6,580 nt of DNA from an uncultured bacterium (GCA_902772945.1 CACYCU010000214.1:1-6580), one strand, 5' to 3'; shown: positions 1 through 5,821, counted from the stretch's first letter. Notes: a model not told the origin generated them from the sequence alone. A program made the numbers and translations.

Positions 1-1
1 A

Positions 2-643
2 AAATTTGATGCGATGAATAAAGGTATGATGAGAGCAAAAGGTAAGTATGTTGCATTTCCGAGTTGTGATGATTTTTACCATGACATTACTGCTATAACT
101 GATATTGTCAATGTAATGGAGCAGGAAGAAGCTGATTTCTGTTTCTTTCCGTCATATTGCAGACATCCTGAAGGTTTTGTATTCTTGTTTGCCCCTTCAA
201 TGCATAATGCTTTTCAGGTTATGCCTTGCGCAAGACAAGCCATGTTTTTCAGAAAATCCATGATTGAAGCTGAAAATTACTTTGACGAAAAATTTAAAAT
301 TCTTGCAGACTTTGATTTTATTATGAGAATCATAATGAAAGGTTACAAACCTGCATTTTTTGACACAAATTATGTAACATATAAACTTGGTGTTAAAGCT
401 CAGGAAAACGAAAAAAGAACAGAAGAAGAAAGCAAAGCAATATTCAACAAAAACTTTAGAACACTTTATCCTATGAATGATGAAGTACTAACAAAAATGG
501 CAATGTATTCAGAATTTCCAAAACCATTGTTAGACAAATTGGTGAATTATTTTCCTGAAGCTGACAGAGAATTATTTTATCAGCAATGCGAAAAAATGCA
601 TGAAATAAGACTTAATGCCATAAATGCAAAATTGGAAACATAG
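2..643 (+). CDS. Glycosyltransferase family 2 protein, 5' end missing
   Basis: The reading frame is open from base 2 and runs off the left edge; the first in-window ATG (14) is internal, because the four codons before it (KFDA) continue the conserved motif. The sequence KFDAMNKGMMRAKGKYVAF followed by CDDFY is the classic GT-A family 2 stretch (DAMNKG, A.G.Y..F, then a DXD-like S-x-DD metal and nucleotide-sugar site). About 90 residues later comes ADFDFIMRI, resembling the acceptor-side ED motif region. The nucleotide-binding N-terminus lies outside the window, so donor and acceptor cannot be read. The family transfers a sugar from a nucleotide-activated donor, usually in the cytoplasm, for cell-surface polysaccharide or protein glycosylation. 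The last 60 or so residues (FPKPLLDKL onward) are charged, helical-looking and not diagnostic. The sugar dehydrogenase just downstream supports a glycan context. The family call is secure; the specific function is unknown. Confidence 0.78.
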   Translation, partial: KFDAMNKGMMRAKGKYVAFPSCDDFYHDITAITDIVNVMEQEEADFCFFPSYCRHPEGFVFLFAPSMHNAFQVMPCARQAMFFRKSMIEAENYFDEKFKILADFDFIMRIIMKGYKPAFFDTNYVTYKLGVKAQENEKRTEEESKAIFNKNFRTLYPMNDEVLTKMAMYSEFPKPLLDKLVNYFPEADRELFYQQCEKMHEIRLNAINAKLET

Positions 644-672
644 TTGCAAAATCTGTTTTAGCATAGTATAAC
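644..672 (+). promoter_or_regulatory. Candidate sigma-70 promoter for the dehydrogenase gene
   Basis: TTGCAA (644-649) and TATAAC (667-672) are separated by exactly 17 bases, matching the consensus at 4/6 and 5/6 positions. Transcription would start near 679, leaving a leader of about a dozen bases with the Shine-Dalgarno AAGGTGGG (681-688) before the ATG at 691. It lies in the 47-base gap after the glycosyltransferase stop, so the two downstream genes could be expressed independently of the upstream cluster. It is a pattern match only; AT-rich DNA gives such matches fairly often. Confidence 0.4.
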
Positions 673-690
673 TATAAAAAAAGGTGGGAT

Positions 691-1689
691 ATGAGAGAAC
701 AAAGAGTAGCAGTTATTGGCTGCGGAGTATGGGGACGAAATATAGTTCGTAATTTTTATAATCTGAATGTGTTGGATACAGTCTGTGATATTGATGAAGA
801 AAATTTAAAAAAGGTAACAGAACAGTACCCGGGAGTCAAAGTAACAAAAGACTTTCATGATATTATTAACAATTCTGATATAACCGGAGTATGTGTTGTA
901 ACTCCGAGTCACACACACTACAAAATGGTAAAAGCTATGTTAGAAGCTGGCAAGAATGTTTATGTAGAAAAACCTATATCTACAGTTGCCGCAGAAGCAA
1001 GAGATTTGTCAAAGCTTGCTCATGAAAAAGGGCTTGTTTTAATGGTAGGGCACCTTTTATTATATCATCCGGCTGTAAATCGTTTAAAAATGCTTATTGA
1101 AGAAGGTGCATTGGGTGAGATTATTTATGCACAAAGTGACAGACTGAACGTTAATTATTTTAAAAATGACAGAAGTGTTATGTGGGATTTAGCTCCGCAC
1201 GATGTATCAATGATCAGTTATGTAACAGGCAAAGAACCGGTACATGTGCTGTCTGCGTTGGGTTGTTCTTCTGATAAAAATGATATTATGGACATCACTC
1301 ATATAGGAATTGAATTTGAAGACGGCGTAATCGGAGAAATTTCAGACAGCTGGATTACCCCAAGAAAACATGTTCAACTTTTGGTCAGAGGTACTAAAGC
1401 TACTGCAATTTTAGATGATACACTTGCAGAAAATAAATTGGTTATTTTTGACAATTTCGTAAAAGATAACAAACAAGATATAAAACTTGATTATTTGGAA
1501 ATTGAACCTTTAAAACTTGAATGCCAACACTTTATCAGTTGTTGTTCTTCCGGCAAAAAGGCTCGTTCTGACGGCGATAACGGATTTATGGTAACACAAA
1601 TTCTTGAAGAAGCCGAAAAAATGATGTTAGGTGACAGAGTAAAAAAATTGGATAAAGTTGACTTTGCTTTATCCAGAACAAAAAAATAG
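691..1689 (+). CDS. Gfo/Idh/MocA family NAD(P)-dependent sugar dehydrogenase
   Basis: A complete 332-residue protein, normal length for the family. The N-terminal Rossmann fold shows VAVIGCGVWG with GxGxxG at residues 10-15. The hallmark EKP lies at 93-95, with Lys94 the expected catalytic/cofactor lysine, preceded by GKNVYV. The C-terminal substrate domain includes GHLLLYHPA (120-128) and WDLAPHDVS (165-173), where His170 and Asp171 occupy the usual catalytic position. The GH-(Y)HPA and WDLAPHD pattern is common among members that oxidise or epimerise nucleotide sugars such as UDP-GlcNAc or UDP-GlcNAcA derivatives in polysaccharide clusters (WbpB/WlbA-like), but the substrate cannot be read; inositol or free-sugar oxidation is also possible. 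The start is set by AAGGTGGG three bases before the ATG. It follows a glycosyltransferase and is 8 bases from the next gene, suggesting cotranscription. No targeting signal, so cytoplasmic. Confidence 0.85.
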   Translation: MREQRVAVIGCGVWGRNIVRNFYNLNVLDTVCDIDEENLKKVTEQYPGVKVTKDFHDIINNSDITGVCVVTPSHTHYKMVKAMLEAGKNVYVEKPISTVAAEARDLSKLAHEKGLVLMVGHLLLYHPAVNRLKMLIEEGALGEIIYAQSDRLNVNYFKNDRSVMWDLAPHDVSMISYVTGKEPVHVLSALGCSSDKNDIMDITHIGIEFEDGVIGEISDSWITPRKHVQLLVRGTKATAILDDTLAENKLVIFDNFVKDNKQDIKLDYLEIEPLKLECQHFISCCSSGKKARSDGDNGFMVTQILEEAEKMMLGDRVKKLDKVDFALSRTKK

Positions 1690-1697
1690 GGAAATAT

Positions 1698-2309
1698 ATG
1701 AAAATAAAAGATAATATTGCAAACATAGTATCAATAGCCCGCATTTTTGTTGCATATGGCGCTATAGCACTTTTATATGAACACACAACTTGGGCATACA
1801 TATTAGCATTCATCTTAACTGCGATAGCTTTTTCTATGGACGGTTTGGACGGATATTTAGCAAGAAAATTAAATCAATCTTCAAAATGGGGTTCCGTTTT
1901 GGATATATTAGGAGACAGAATTGTTGAAGTTTCATACTGGACAGTTTTTGCGGTAATGGGTTGGATAAATATTTTATTCCCATTGGTTTGTGTCGCAAGA
2001 GCATTTACAACAGACGGAATAAGGAGCGTTGCATTATCTAAAGGCTATACGGCATTTGGAGAAACATCAATGCAGTCTTCTAAAATCGGGAAGTTTATAT
2101 GTGCTTCAAAATTCATGAGAATTAGCTACGCTGTAGCCAAAGTTGCTGCATTTATGCTATTGATAGTAGTAAATACACCGGGAATCGAAATTTGGAACGG
2201 ATTAGGGGCATTACATACAGTAACTATGGTACTTGCTTGGATTGCGATAATATTTTGTGTTGTAAGAGCAATACCTGTTGTTGCTGAAAGCGGAAAGCTA
2301 TTTGAATAA
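1698..2309 (+). CDS. CDP-alcohol phosphatidyltransferase family membrane protein (PgsA-like)
   Basis: A 203-residue integral membrane protein. It has the complete CDP-alcohol phosphotransferase signature D-x2-D-G-x2-A-R-x8-G-x3-D-x3-D: Asp48, Asp51, Gly52, Ala55, Arg56, Gly65, Asp69 and Asp73. These residues bind the metal and CDP and form the active site. Hydrophobic stretches at about 10-27, 32-47, 78-100, 146-160 and 172-192 fit the family's multi-helix fold. The family moves a phosphatidyl group from CDP-diacylglycerol to an alcohol, or a related reaction. Size and the R-x-F-x2-D-G-I-R-S segment (101-110) fit phosphatidylglycerophosphate synthase, the anionic phospholipid route, but the acceptor is not proven, and phosphatidylinositol-phosphate-type enzymes share the motif. 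The Shine-Dalgarno AGGGA (1688-1692) overlaps the upstream TAG stop, implying translational coupling to the dehydrogenase. No terminator is visible after it. Confidence 0.85.
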   Translation: MKIKDNIANIVSIARIFVAYGAIALLYEHTTWAYILAFILTAIAFSMDGLDGYLARKLNQSSKWGSVLDILGDRIVEVSYWTVFAVMGWINILFPLVCVARAFTTDGIRSVALSKGYTAFGETSMQSSKIGKFICASKFMRISYAVAKVAAFMLLIVVNTPGIEIWNGLGALHTVTMVLAWIAIIFCVVRAIPVVAESGKLFE

Positions 2310-2343
2310 TTTATAAAACTTTACAAAAACGCAATTATTATTT

Positions 2344-2377
2344 CACCTAAACGTTTATATAAATATAAGGTTAGGTG
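2344..2377 (+). promoter_or_regulatory. Hairpin that buries the Shine-Dalgarno of the small ORF
   Basis: CACCTAA (2344-2350) is a perfect complement of TTAGGTG (2371-2377). The AT-rich interior (TTATA with TATAA) can extend the stem. AGGTG in the 3' arm sits five bases before the ATG at 2383 and matches the GGAGGTGA anti-anti-SD sequence, while CACCT in the 5' arm copies the anti-SD core of 16S rRNA. No U-run follows, so this is not an intrinsic terminator. The likely role is control of translation initiation, for example by temperature or coupling to upstream ribosomes. The structure is read directly; the function is inferred. Confidence 0.45.
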
Positions 2378-2382
2378 CAATA

Positions 2383-2574
2383 ATGTATAGGAATGTTTAT
2401 TTTCAGGGCATTCAAAAACGTCCTGCAAAACAACAGCAAAATGTTGGCTATGTTGAAAAGCCATTTAATCGAGCGGATTATAAACAGTTTAATGAAATAT
2501 CGCCTGAAGTAAGCTCAGCAATATATGCTTATGCTTCACCAATTATACATAAATCGCATAATAAATACCGTTAG
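2383..2574 (+). CDS. Small hypothetical protein with N-terminal YFQGI motif
   Basis: A 63-residue ORF with AGGTG five bases before its ATG. It lies 73 bases after the phosphatidyltransferase and ends 33 bases before the convergent clpB stop. The product is polar: a Lys/Gln-rich segment (residues 12-19), an acidic-aromatic middle (NRADYKQFNEISPE), then SSAIYAYAS and a basic tail ending HKYR. There is no signal peptide or membrane helix. The opening MYRNVYFQGIQKRP resembles the short N-terminal aromatic-Phe-x-Gly/Ala motif that I recall from many uncharacterised proteins of gut Melainabacteria; the 169-residue protein at 5822-6331 opens similarly (INFTAR). I recognise no family. The ribosome binding site, ordinary amino-acid composition and position support it as real, but its length alone would not. 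Confidence 0.55.
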   Translation: MYRNVYFQGIQKRPAKQQQNVGYVEKPFNRADYKQFNEISPEVSSAIYAYASPIIHKSHNKYR

Positions 2575-2607
2575 ACATATACACAAACTGACGTCCAATT
2601 ATAACTT

Positions 2608-5199
2608 TTATTTATTGAAAGTTATTTCGTCATTTTCCACATCAATCTTTACTTTGTCGCCTCTTATAAATTTTTGTGCCAAAATTTCTTTTGACAGAGG
2701 GTTTTCTATCATCTGACGTATTACACGCTTCAGTGGTCTTGCACCATACACAGGATTGAAACCTCTTGTTGCAAGAAATTCTTTTGCATCGTCAGTTATT
2801 TCAAAATCTATCTCCTGATCTTTTAACAACCTTCTCAAATAATCCATCTGGATATCGACAATTTGTGTCAGATCCTGCATATTCAAAGCTTTGAAGAATA
2901 TAGTTTCATCAATTCTATTCAAAAATTCCGGTTTAAATCTGCTTCTTAAAACTTCCAACACCTTTTCTTTAGTTTCCTCAAAATTTGCTTGAGATACCAT
3001 AGCATTTAGAGTATTTTCAAGAATTATATCGCTGCCAATATTAGATGTCATAATAATCAAAGTATTTTTAAAATCTATAGTTCTTCCTTTTGAATCTGTT
3101 AAACGTCCGTCATCAAATATTTGCAACATTATATTAAACACATCAGGATGTGCCTTTTCAATTTCGTCAAACAGCACAACAGAATACGGTTTACGTCTGA
3201 CAGCCTCTGTTAATTGACCACCCTCGTCATAACCGACGTATCCCGGAGGAGCTCCGACCAAACGAGAGACATTATGTTTTTCCATATATTCAGACATATC
3301 TATACGAATCAAAGCATCCTCATCATTAAACATAAATTCTGCTAACGATTTTGCTAGTTCAGTTTTCCCAACTCCTGTTGGTCCTAGGAATAAAAATGTT
3401 CCGATTGGTCGTTTTGGATCTTTTAAACCTGATCTTGCGCGTCTTATTGCATCTGATACCGTATCCACGGCTTCCTTTTGACCGATTAAACGTTTATGTA
3501 ATATTTCTTCCATGTTAAGCAGTTTTTGTTTTTCGCTTTCTACAAGCTTATTTACAGGAATCCCTGTCCATTTGCTGACTACATTTGCAATATCTTCATC
3601 ATCAATTTCTTCTTTCAGCAGTTTGTTATCAGCCTTTTCCTTATTTTGAACAGCTTTCAGTTGTTTTTCAAGTTCGAGTAGTTTACCGTACTTAAGTTCA
3701 GCAGCTGTCTGAAGGTCAGTGTTTCGTTCAGCTTCTTCTATTTTATTTCTAACTTTTTCAATTTCTTCTTTTATGCCTGCTTCACCGGTAATAGAAGCCT
3801 TTTCTTGTTCCCATTGGGCTTTTAATTTACTGATTTTTGACTCCAACACATCTATCTGGTTTGACAAATCTGCGACTTTAGTTTTTGCATCGTCATCATC
3901 TTCTTTTTTAAGTGCTTCTCTTTCAATTTCCAATTGAATTTTTTGACGAAACATTTTATCAATTTCTTCAGGCATAGAGTCAATTTCTATACGCAATGAA
4001 GATGCTGCCTCATCAATCAAATCAATGGCCTTATCAGGTAAAAATCTGTCAGTTATATACCTGTCAGAAAGTTTTGCAGCAGCAATCAAGGCACTGTCAA
4101 GAATTCTTATACCATGATGCACTTCATATTTTTCTTTAAGCCCTCTTAAAATCGAAATTGTATCCTCTACTGAAGGTTCCCCGACCAATACAGGCTGAAA
4201 ACGTCTTTCTAAAGCGGGATCTTTTTCAATATATTTTCTGTATTCATTAATAGTTGTAGCACCTATTGTTCTCAAAACACCACGTGCAAGCATTGGTTTT
4301 AAGAGGTTTCCTGCATCCATTGAGCCTTCTGTAGCACCTGCACCAACTACTGTATGCAATTCATCAATAAACATGACGATTTCACCGTTTGAATCTTCAA
4401 CTTCTTTCAAAACAGCTTTCAAACGTTCTTCAAATTCACCCCTGAATTTTGCACCTGCAACCAGAGCGCCCATATCAAGAGATACTAATTTAACATTTTT
4501 TAGGCTCTCAGGGACATCACCTCTGACAATTCTTTGAGCTAGCCCTTCTACAATCGCTGTTTTTCCGACTCCGGGTTCTCCTATTAACACCGGATTATTC
4601 TTAGTCCTTCTGTTTAAAACTTGAATAATGCGTCTTACTTCCTCATCTCTGCCAATAACAGGGTCAAGTTTTCCTTTTCTTGCTCTATCAGTCAAATCTG
4701 TAGAAAATTTTTCCAAAGCCTTCATGTTTTCTTCTGCGTTTTTATTATCCACTCTTTTGTTACCTCTTATTTTTTTCATTATTTTTAAAACAGTATTAGA
4801 ATCAACCTTGTTCTCTTTCAAAATATTTTGAATATTACTGCCATCAAGTTTTGTCATAGCAAGAAGAATTGATTCAATGCCAATATATTCATCTTTTATT
4901 TCTTCTGCCAATTGCGAAGCCGATTCCAACAATTTGTATGTATTATTTGAGAAAAATAACTGTCCGTTAGGAGGAGTTGAAATTGTCGGAAAAGATTTTA
5001 CGGCCGAAACCACCTGGCTGACAAAATTTTCATTGATAAGTTTCAATTCAGTCAAATAATCTCTTATAATTCCATTATCTTTGATCATGGCAAGCATGAT
5101 ATGTTCAGGTTCTAACTGGGAATTTTTGTATTCATTCATACAAGCTCCAGCAGAACTTAAAATTTCTTGTGAATAATTTGTAAATTTATCAAAATCCAT
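2608..5199 (-). CDS. clpB: ATP-dependent disaggregase ClpB (Hsp100)
   Basis: A complete 863-residue AAA+ chaperone of normal ClpB length. It threads proteins out of aggregates with DnaK/DnaJ/GrpE in the cytoplasm. The Clp N-domain is at about 1-145. NBD1 has Walker A GEPGVGKT (207-214), pore loop KFRG (251-254), Walker B VMFIDE (275-280) and arginine fingers ERRF (331-334). The long coiled-coil middle domain (about 405-525), which separates ClpB from ClpA/ClpC, includes the ELKYGKL segment (501-507) that normally contacts DnaK. NBD2 has Walker A GPTGVGKT (606-613), pore loop GYVGYDEGG (653-661), Walker B VVLFDE (674-679), the NRIDE arginine finger region (761-765) and sensor-2 GARPLKR (819-825). 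The open frame extends 33 codons upstream to 5298, but AGAAGG lies just before the ATG at 5199 and MDFDKFT is the normal N-terminus. Pore loop 1 has Phe where Tyr is usual, a conservative change. No CIRCE operator is visible, and only a weak hairpin without a U-run covers the stop. Confidence 0.97.
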   Translation of the reverse strand: MDFDKFTNYSQEILSSAGACMNEYKNSQLEPEHIMLAMIKDNGIIRDYLTELKLINENFVSQVVSAVKSFPTISTPPNGQLFFSNNTYKLLESASQLAEEIKDEYIGIESILLAMTKLDGSNIQNILKENKVDSNTVLKIMKKIRGNKRVDNKNAEENMKALEKFSTDLTDRARKGKLDPVIGRDEEVRRIIQVLNRRTKNNPVLIGEPGVGKTAIVEGLAQRIVRGDVPESLKNVKLVSLDMGALVAGAKFRGEFEERLKAVLKEVEDSNGEIVMFIDELHTVVGAGATEGSMDAGNLLKPMLARGVLRTIGATTINEYRKYIEKDPALERRFQPVLVGEPSVEDTISILRGLKEKYEVHHGIRILDSALIAAAKLSDRYITDRFLPDKAIDLIDEAASSLRIEIDSMPEEIDKMFRQKIQLEIEREALKKEDDDDAKTKVADLSNQIDVLESKISKLKAQWEQEKASITGEAGIKEEIEKVRNKIEEAERNTDLQTAAELKYGKLLELEKQLKAVQNKEKADNKLLKEEIDDEDIANVVSKWTGIPVNKLVESEKQKLLNMEEILHKRLIGQKEAVDTVSDAIRRARSGLKDPKRPIGTFLFLGPTGVGKTELAKSLAEFMFNDEDALIRIDMSEYMEKHNVSRLVGAPPGYVGYDEGGQLTEAVRRKPYSVVLFDEIEKAHPDVFNIMLQIFDDGRLTDSKGRTIDFKNTLIIMTSNIGSDIILENTLNAMVSQANFEETKEKVLEVLRSRFKPEFLNRIDETIFFKALNMQDLTQIVDIQMDYLRRLLKDQEIDFEITDDAKEFLATRGFNPVYGARPLKRVIRQMIENPLSKEILAQKFIRGDKVKIDVENDEITFNK

Positions 5200-5214
5200 A
5201 TAAACCTTCTGTTC

Positions 5215-5261
5215 TGAGGCTGTATAAATTTCTTCGCGACGCCTCATAAAACGAAGAATTT
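5215..5261 (-). promoter_or_regulatory. Possible H-type pseudoknot in the clpB leader
   Basis: Read on the - strand, TTCTTCG (5258-5252) pairs perfectly with CGAAGAA (5236-5230), and AAA/TTT extend it past a one-base bulge. TGAGGC (5246-5241), in the loop of that stem, pairs perfectly with GCCTCA (5220-5215) downstream of it. The order 5'-S1, S2, S1', S2'-3' is that of an H-type pseudoknot, with short connectors TTTTA, GTCG and about nine bases ATTTATACA. Its 3' edge is seven bases upstream of the AGAAGG ribosome binding site, so it could gate translation of a heat-shock chaperone. A DNA operator is the alternative, since the outer arms are also an inverted repeat. Confidence 0.35.
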
Positions 5262-5340
5262 CATATTTATATAATAACTCTATTTTACAATAAGTCATTA
5301 AAATTAACGAATAATTAATTATTTAAATAAAACAAAACTG

Positions 5341-5369
5341 TTGACATTAAATTTTGTTTATCTTAGAAT
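5341..5369 (+). promoter_or_regulatory. Sigma-70 promoter of tRNA-Glu
   Basis: A perfect TTGACA (5341-5346), a 17-base spacer and TAGAAT (5364-5369, 5/6 match) lie 17 bases before the first base of the mature tRNA. Transcription should start about ten bases before the tRNA. It is the strongest promoter match in the window and points away from clpB, so the two genes diverge. Confidence 0.8.
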
Positions 5370-5386
5370 TGAACTTGTCGAAATAA

Positions 5387-5459
5387 GCCCCCATCGTCTA
5401 GAGGCCTAGGACAACACCCTTTCACGGTGTAGACAGCGATTCGAATTCGCTTGGGGGTA
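5387..5459 (+). tRNA. tRNA-Glu (anticodon UUC)
   Basis: A full cloverleaf can be drawn. The acceptor stem GCCCCCA (5387-5393) pairs with TGGGGGT (5452-5458), with a G-U first pair, and the discriminator A is at 5459. The anticodon stem ACACC/GGTGT closes loop CTTTCAC with anticodon TTC at 5421-5423. The T arm is AGCGA-TTCGAAT-TCGCT (5435-5451). The gene is 73 bases long and CCA is not encoded (TTT follows), so CCA must be added by nucleotidyltransferase. The first 26 bases (GCCCCCATCGTCTAGAGGCC and TAGGAC) follow the cyanobacterial/plastid tRNA-Glu pattern, the main lineage clue here. In that group charged tRNA-Glu feeds both translation and, where present, tetrapyrrole synthesis. It is a single-gene unit with its own promoter and terminator. 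Confidence 0.97.
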
Positions 5460-5469
5460 ATTTTAATCC

Positions 5470-5494
5470 AAAGAGCTAATAGGCTCTTTTTTTT
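5470..5494 (+). terminator. Intrinsic terminator of tRNA-Glu
   Basis: AAAGAGC (5470-5476), loop TAATAG and GCTCTTT (5483-5489) form a perfect 7-bp stem running into an unbroken T stretch to 5494. It lies 10 bases after the mature 3' end. Confidence 0.88.
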
Positions 5495-5500
5495 ATGTTA

Positions 5501-5623
5501 TTACCCCTTGCGAATATCGAATCAACAATTTTTCTGTTGGAAAAATTGTTCGATTTGCTTTGCATCCTGCCTCGTATGGCTCGTGCTGCTCGCCTACGAT
5601 GCAGGAAAATTCGTTTGGGGGTA
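5501..5623. repeat. Palindromic three-stem element whose ends copy the tRNA-Glu 3' end
   Basis: Three nested stems fill this stretch. The closing arms are TTACCCCTTGCGAAT (5501-5515) and ATTCGTTTGGGGGTA (5609-5623), giving TACCCC/GGGGTA and CGAAT/ATTCG around a small internal loop. Inside, AACAATTTTTC/GAAAAATTGTT (5524-5534, 5540-5550) is a perfect 11-bp stem with ATCG/CGAT outside it. A GC-rich hairpin (5565-5606) pairs TCCTGC/GCAGGA, TCGTA/TACGA and GGC/GCC around an 11-base loop, with one mismatch and one bulge. The right closing arm is almost the tRNA-Glu 3' end (AATTCGCTTGGGGGTA), and the left arm is its imperfect reverse complement. Open frames cross it on both strands but are dictated by the palindromes. 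It could be a MITE/REP-like repeat at a tRNA gene, a structured RNA ending at the terminator at 5639, or both. I do not recognise a known RNA family. Confidence 0.6.
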
Positions 5624-5661
5624 CCATTTATAAAATTTGAGGCGAAAGCCTCTTTTTTATT
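5615..5661 (+). repeat. 47-base direct repeat, copy 1 (tRNA-like end plus terminator)
   Basis: It reads TTGGGGGTACCA, then an AT-rich spacer (TTTATAAAATTT), then a terminator hairpin and T-run. It matches 6499-6545 at 44 of 47 positions; the differences are at 5622, 5642 and 5645. Its left end coincides with the right arm of the palindromic element. GGGGGTACCA looks like a tRNA acceptor end with CCA encoded, although the intact tRNA-Glu nearby lacks CCA. Similarity to copy 2 stops abruptly after 5661, and the sequence from 5662 to 5773 has nothing I can assign. Confidence 0.85.
5639..5658 (+). terminator. Intrinsic terminator with GAAA tetraloop
   Basis: GAGGC (5639-5643), GNRA loop GAAA and GCCTC (5648-5652) are followed by six T. 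It is a perfect stem and the 3' part of the 47-base repeat. It would end any transcript of the palindromic element or tRNA read-through. Confidence 0.8.
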
Positions 5662-5773
5662 GCTTTTGAACCGTTCGAATGAAGCGAAATTATACCCGGA
5701 ACCCATTTTGAACTTATAAACCTGCGTATGCCGATTTGACAAAGTTTTTAACATATTCAAATAAATTAAGCAT

Positions 5774-5803
5774 AAAAAGAGTCCCATTTTGTGGGCTCTT
5801 TTT
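5774..5803 (-). terminator. Terminator of the 169-codon gene (bidirectional)
   Basis: AAAAAGAG-T-CCCA (5774-5786) pairs with TGGGCTCTTTTT (5792-5803) around TTTTG, giving 12 bp with one bulged T. A on the left and T on the right give a U-run in either direction. It lies 18 bases past the stop of the - strand gene at 5822, its natural client. Confidence 0.82.
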
Positions 5804-5821
5804 GATATGAATTTATCAAAA

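Noticed and set aside
2386..2406. NVYFQG in the small protein looks like a TEV-type protease site
   Set aside because: The required Glu is Arg here and potyviral proteases are irrelevant to bacteria; coincidence.
2601..2624. Hairpin ATAACTTT/AAAGTTAT over the clpB stop as a terminator
   Set aside because: A weak AT stem with a 9-base loop and no U-run on either strand.
5200..5298. ClpB start at 5298 (33 extra residues)
   Set aside because: The extension has no ClpB homology that I can see, while AGAAGG precedes the ATG at 5199 and MDFDKFT matches the usual N-terminus.
5200..5340. CIRCE/HrcA operator upstream of clpB
   Set aside because: No TTAGCACTC/GAGTGCTAA pair is present; the inverted repeat there has different sequence and spacing.
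5565..5606. GC-rich hairpin as the SRP 4.5S RNA or another known RNA
   Set aside because: It lacks the conserved GGTCAGG/GGAAGCAGCC core of SRP RNA and I could not match it to 6S, tmRNA or RNase P.
5495..5719. 74-codon open frame on the + strand over the same element
   Set aside because: It starts in the tRNA terminator's T-run tail and crosses the palindromes and the GAAA-loop terminator; no Shine-Dalgarno and no recognisable protein.
5736..5741. Perfect TTGACA as a -35 box
   Set aside because: No acceptable -10 hexamer at 16-18 bases and no gene on the + strand downstream.
5476..5787. 103-codon open frame on the - strand across the tRNA-Glu downstream region
   Set aside because: It runs through three hairpin-terminators and the palindromic element. 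Its Arg/Ala-rich middle is simply the translation of the GC-rich hairpin. No ribosome binding site.
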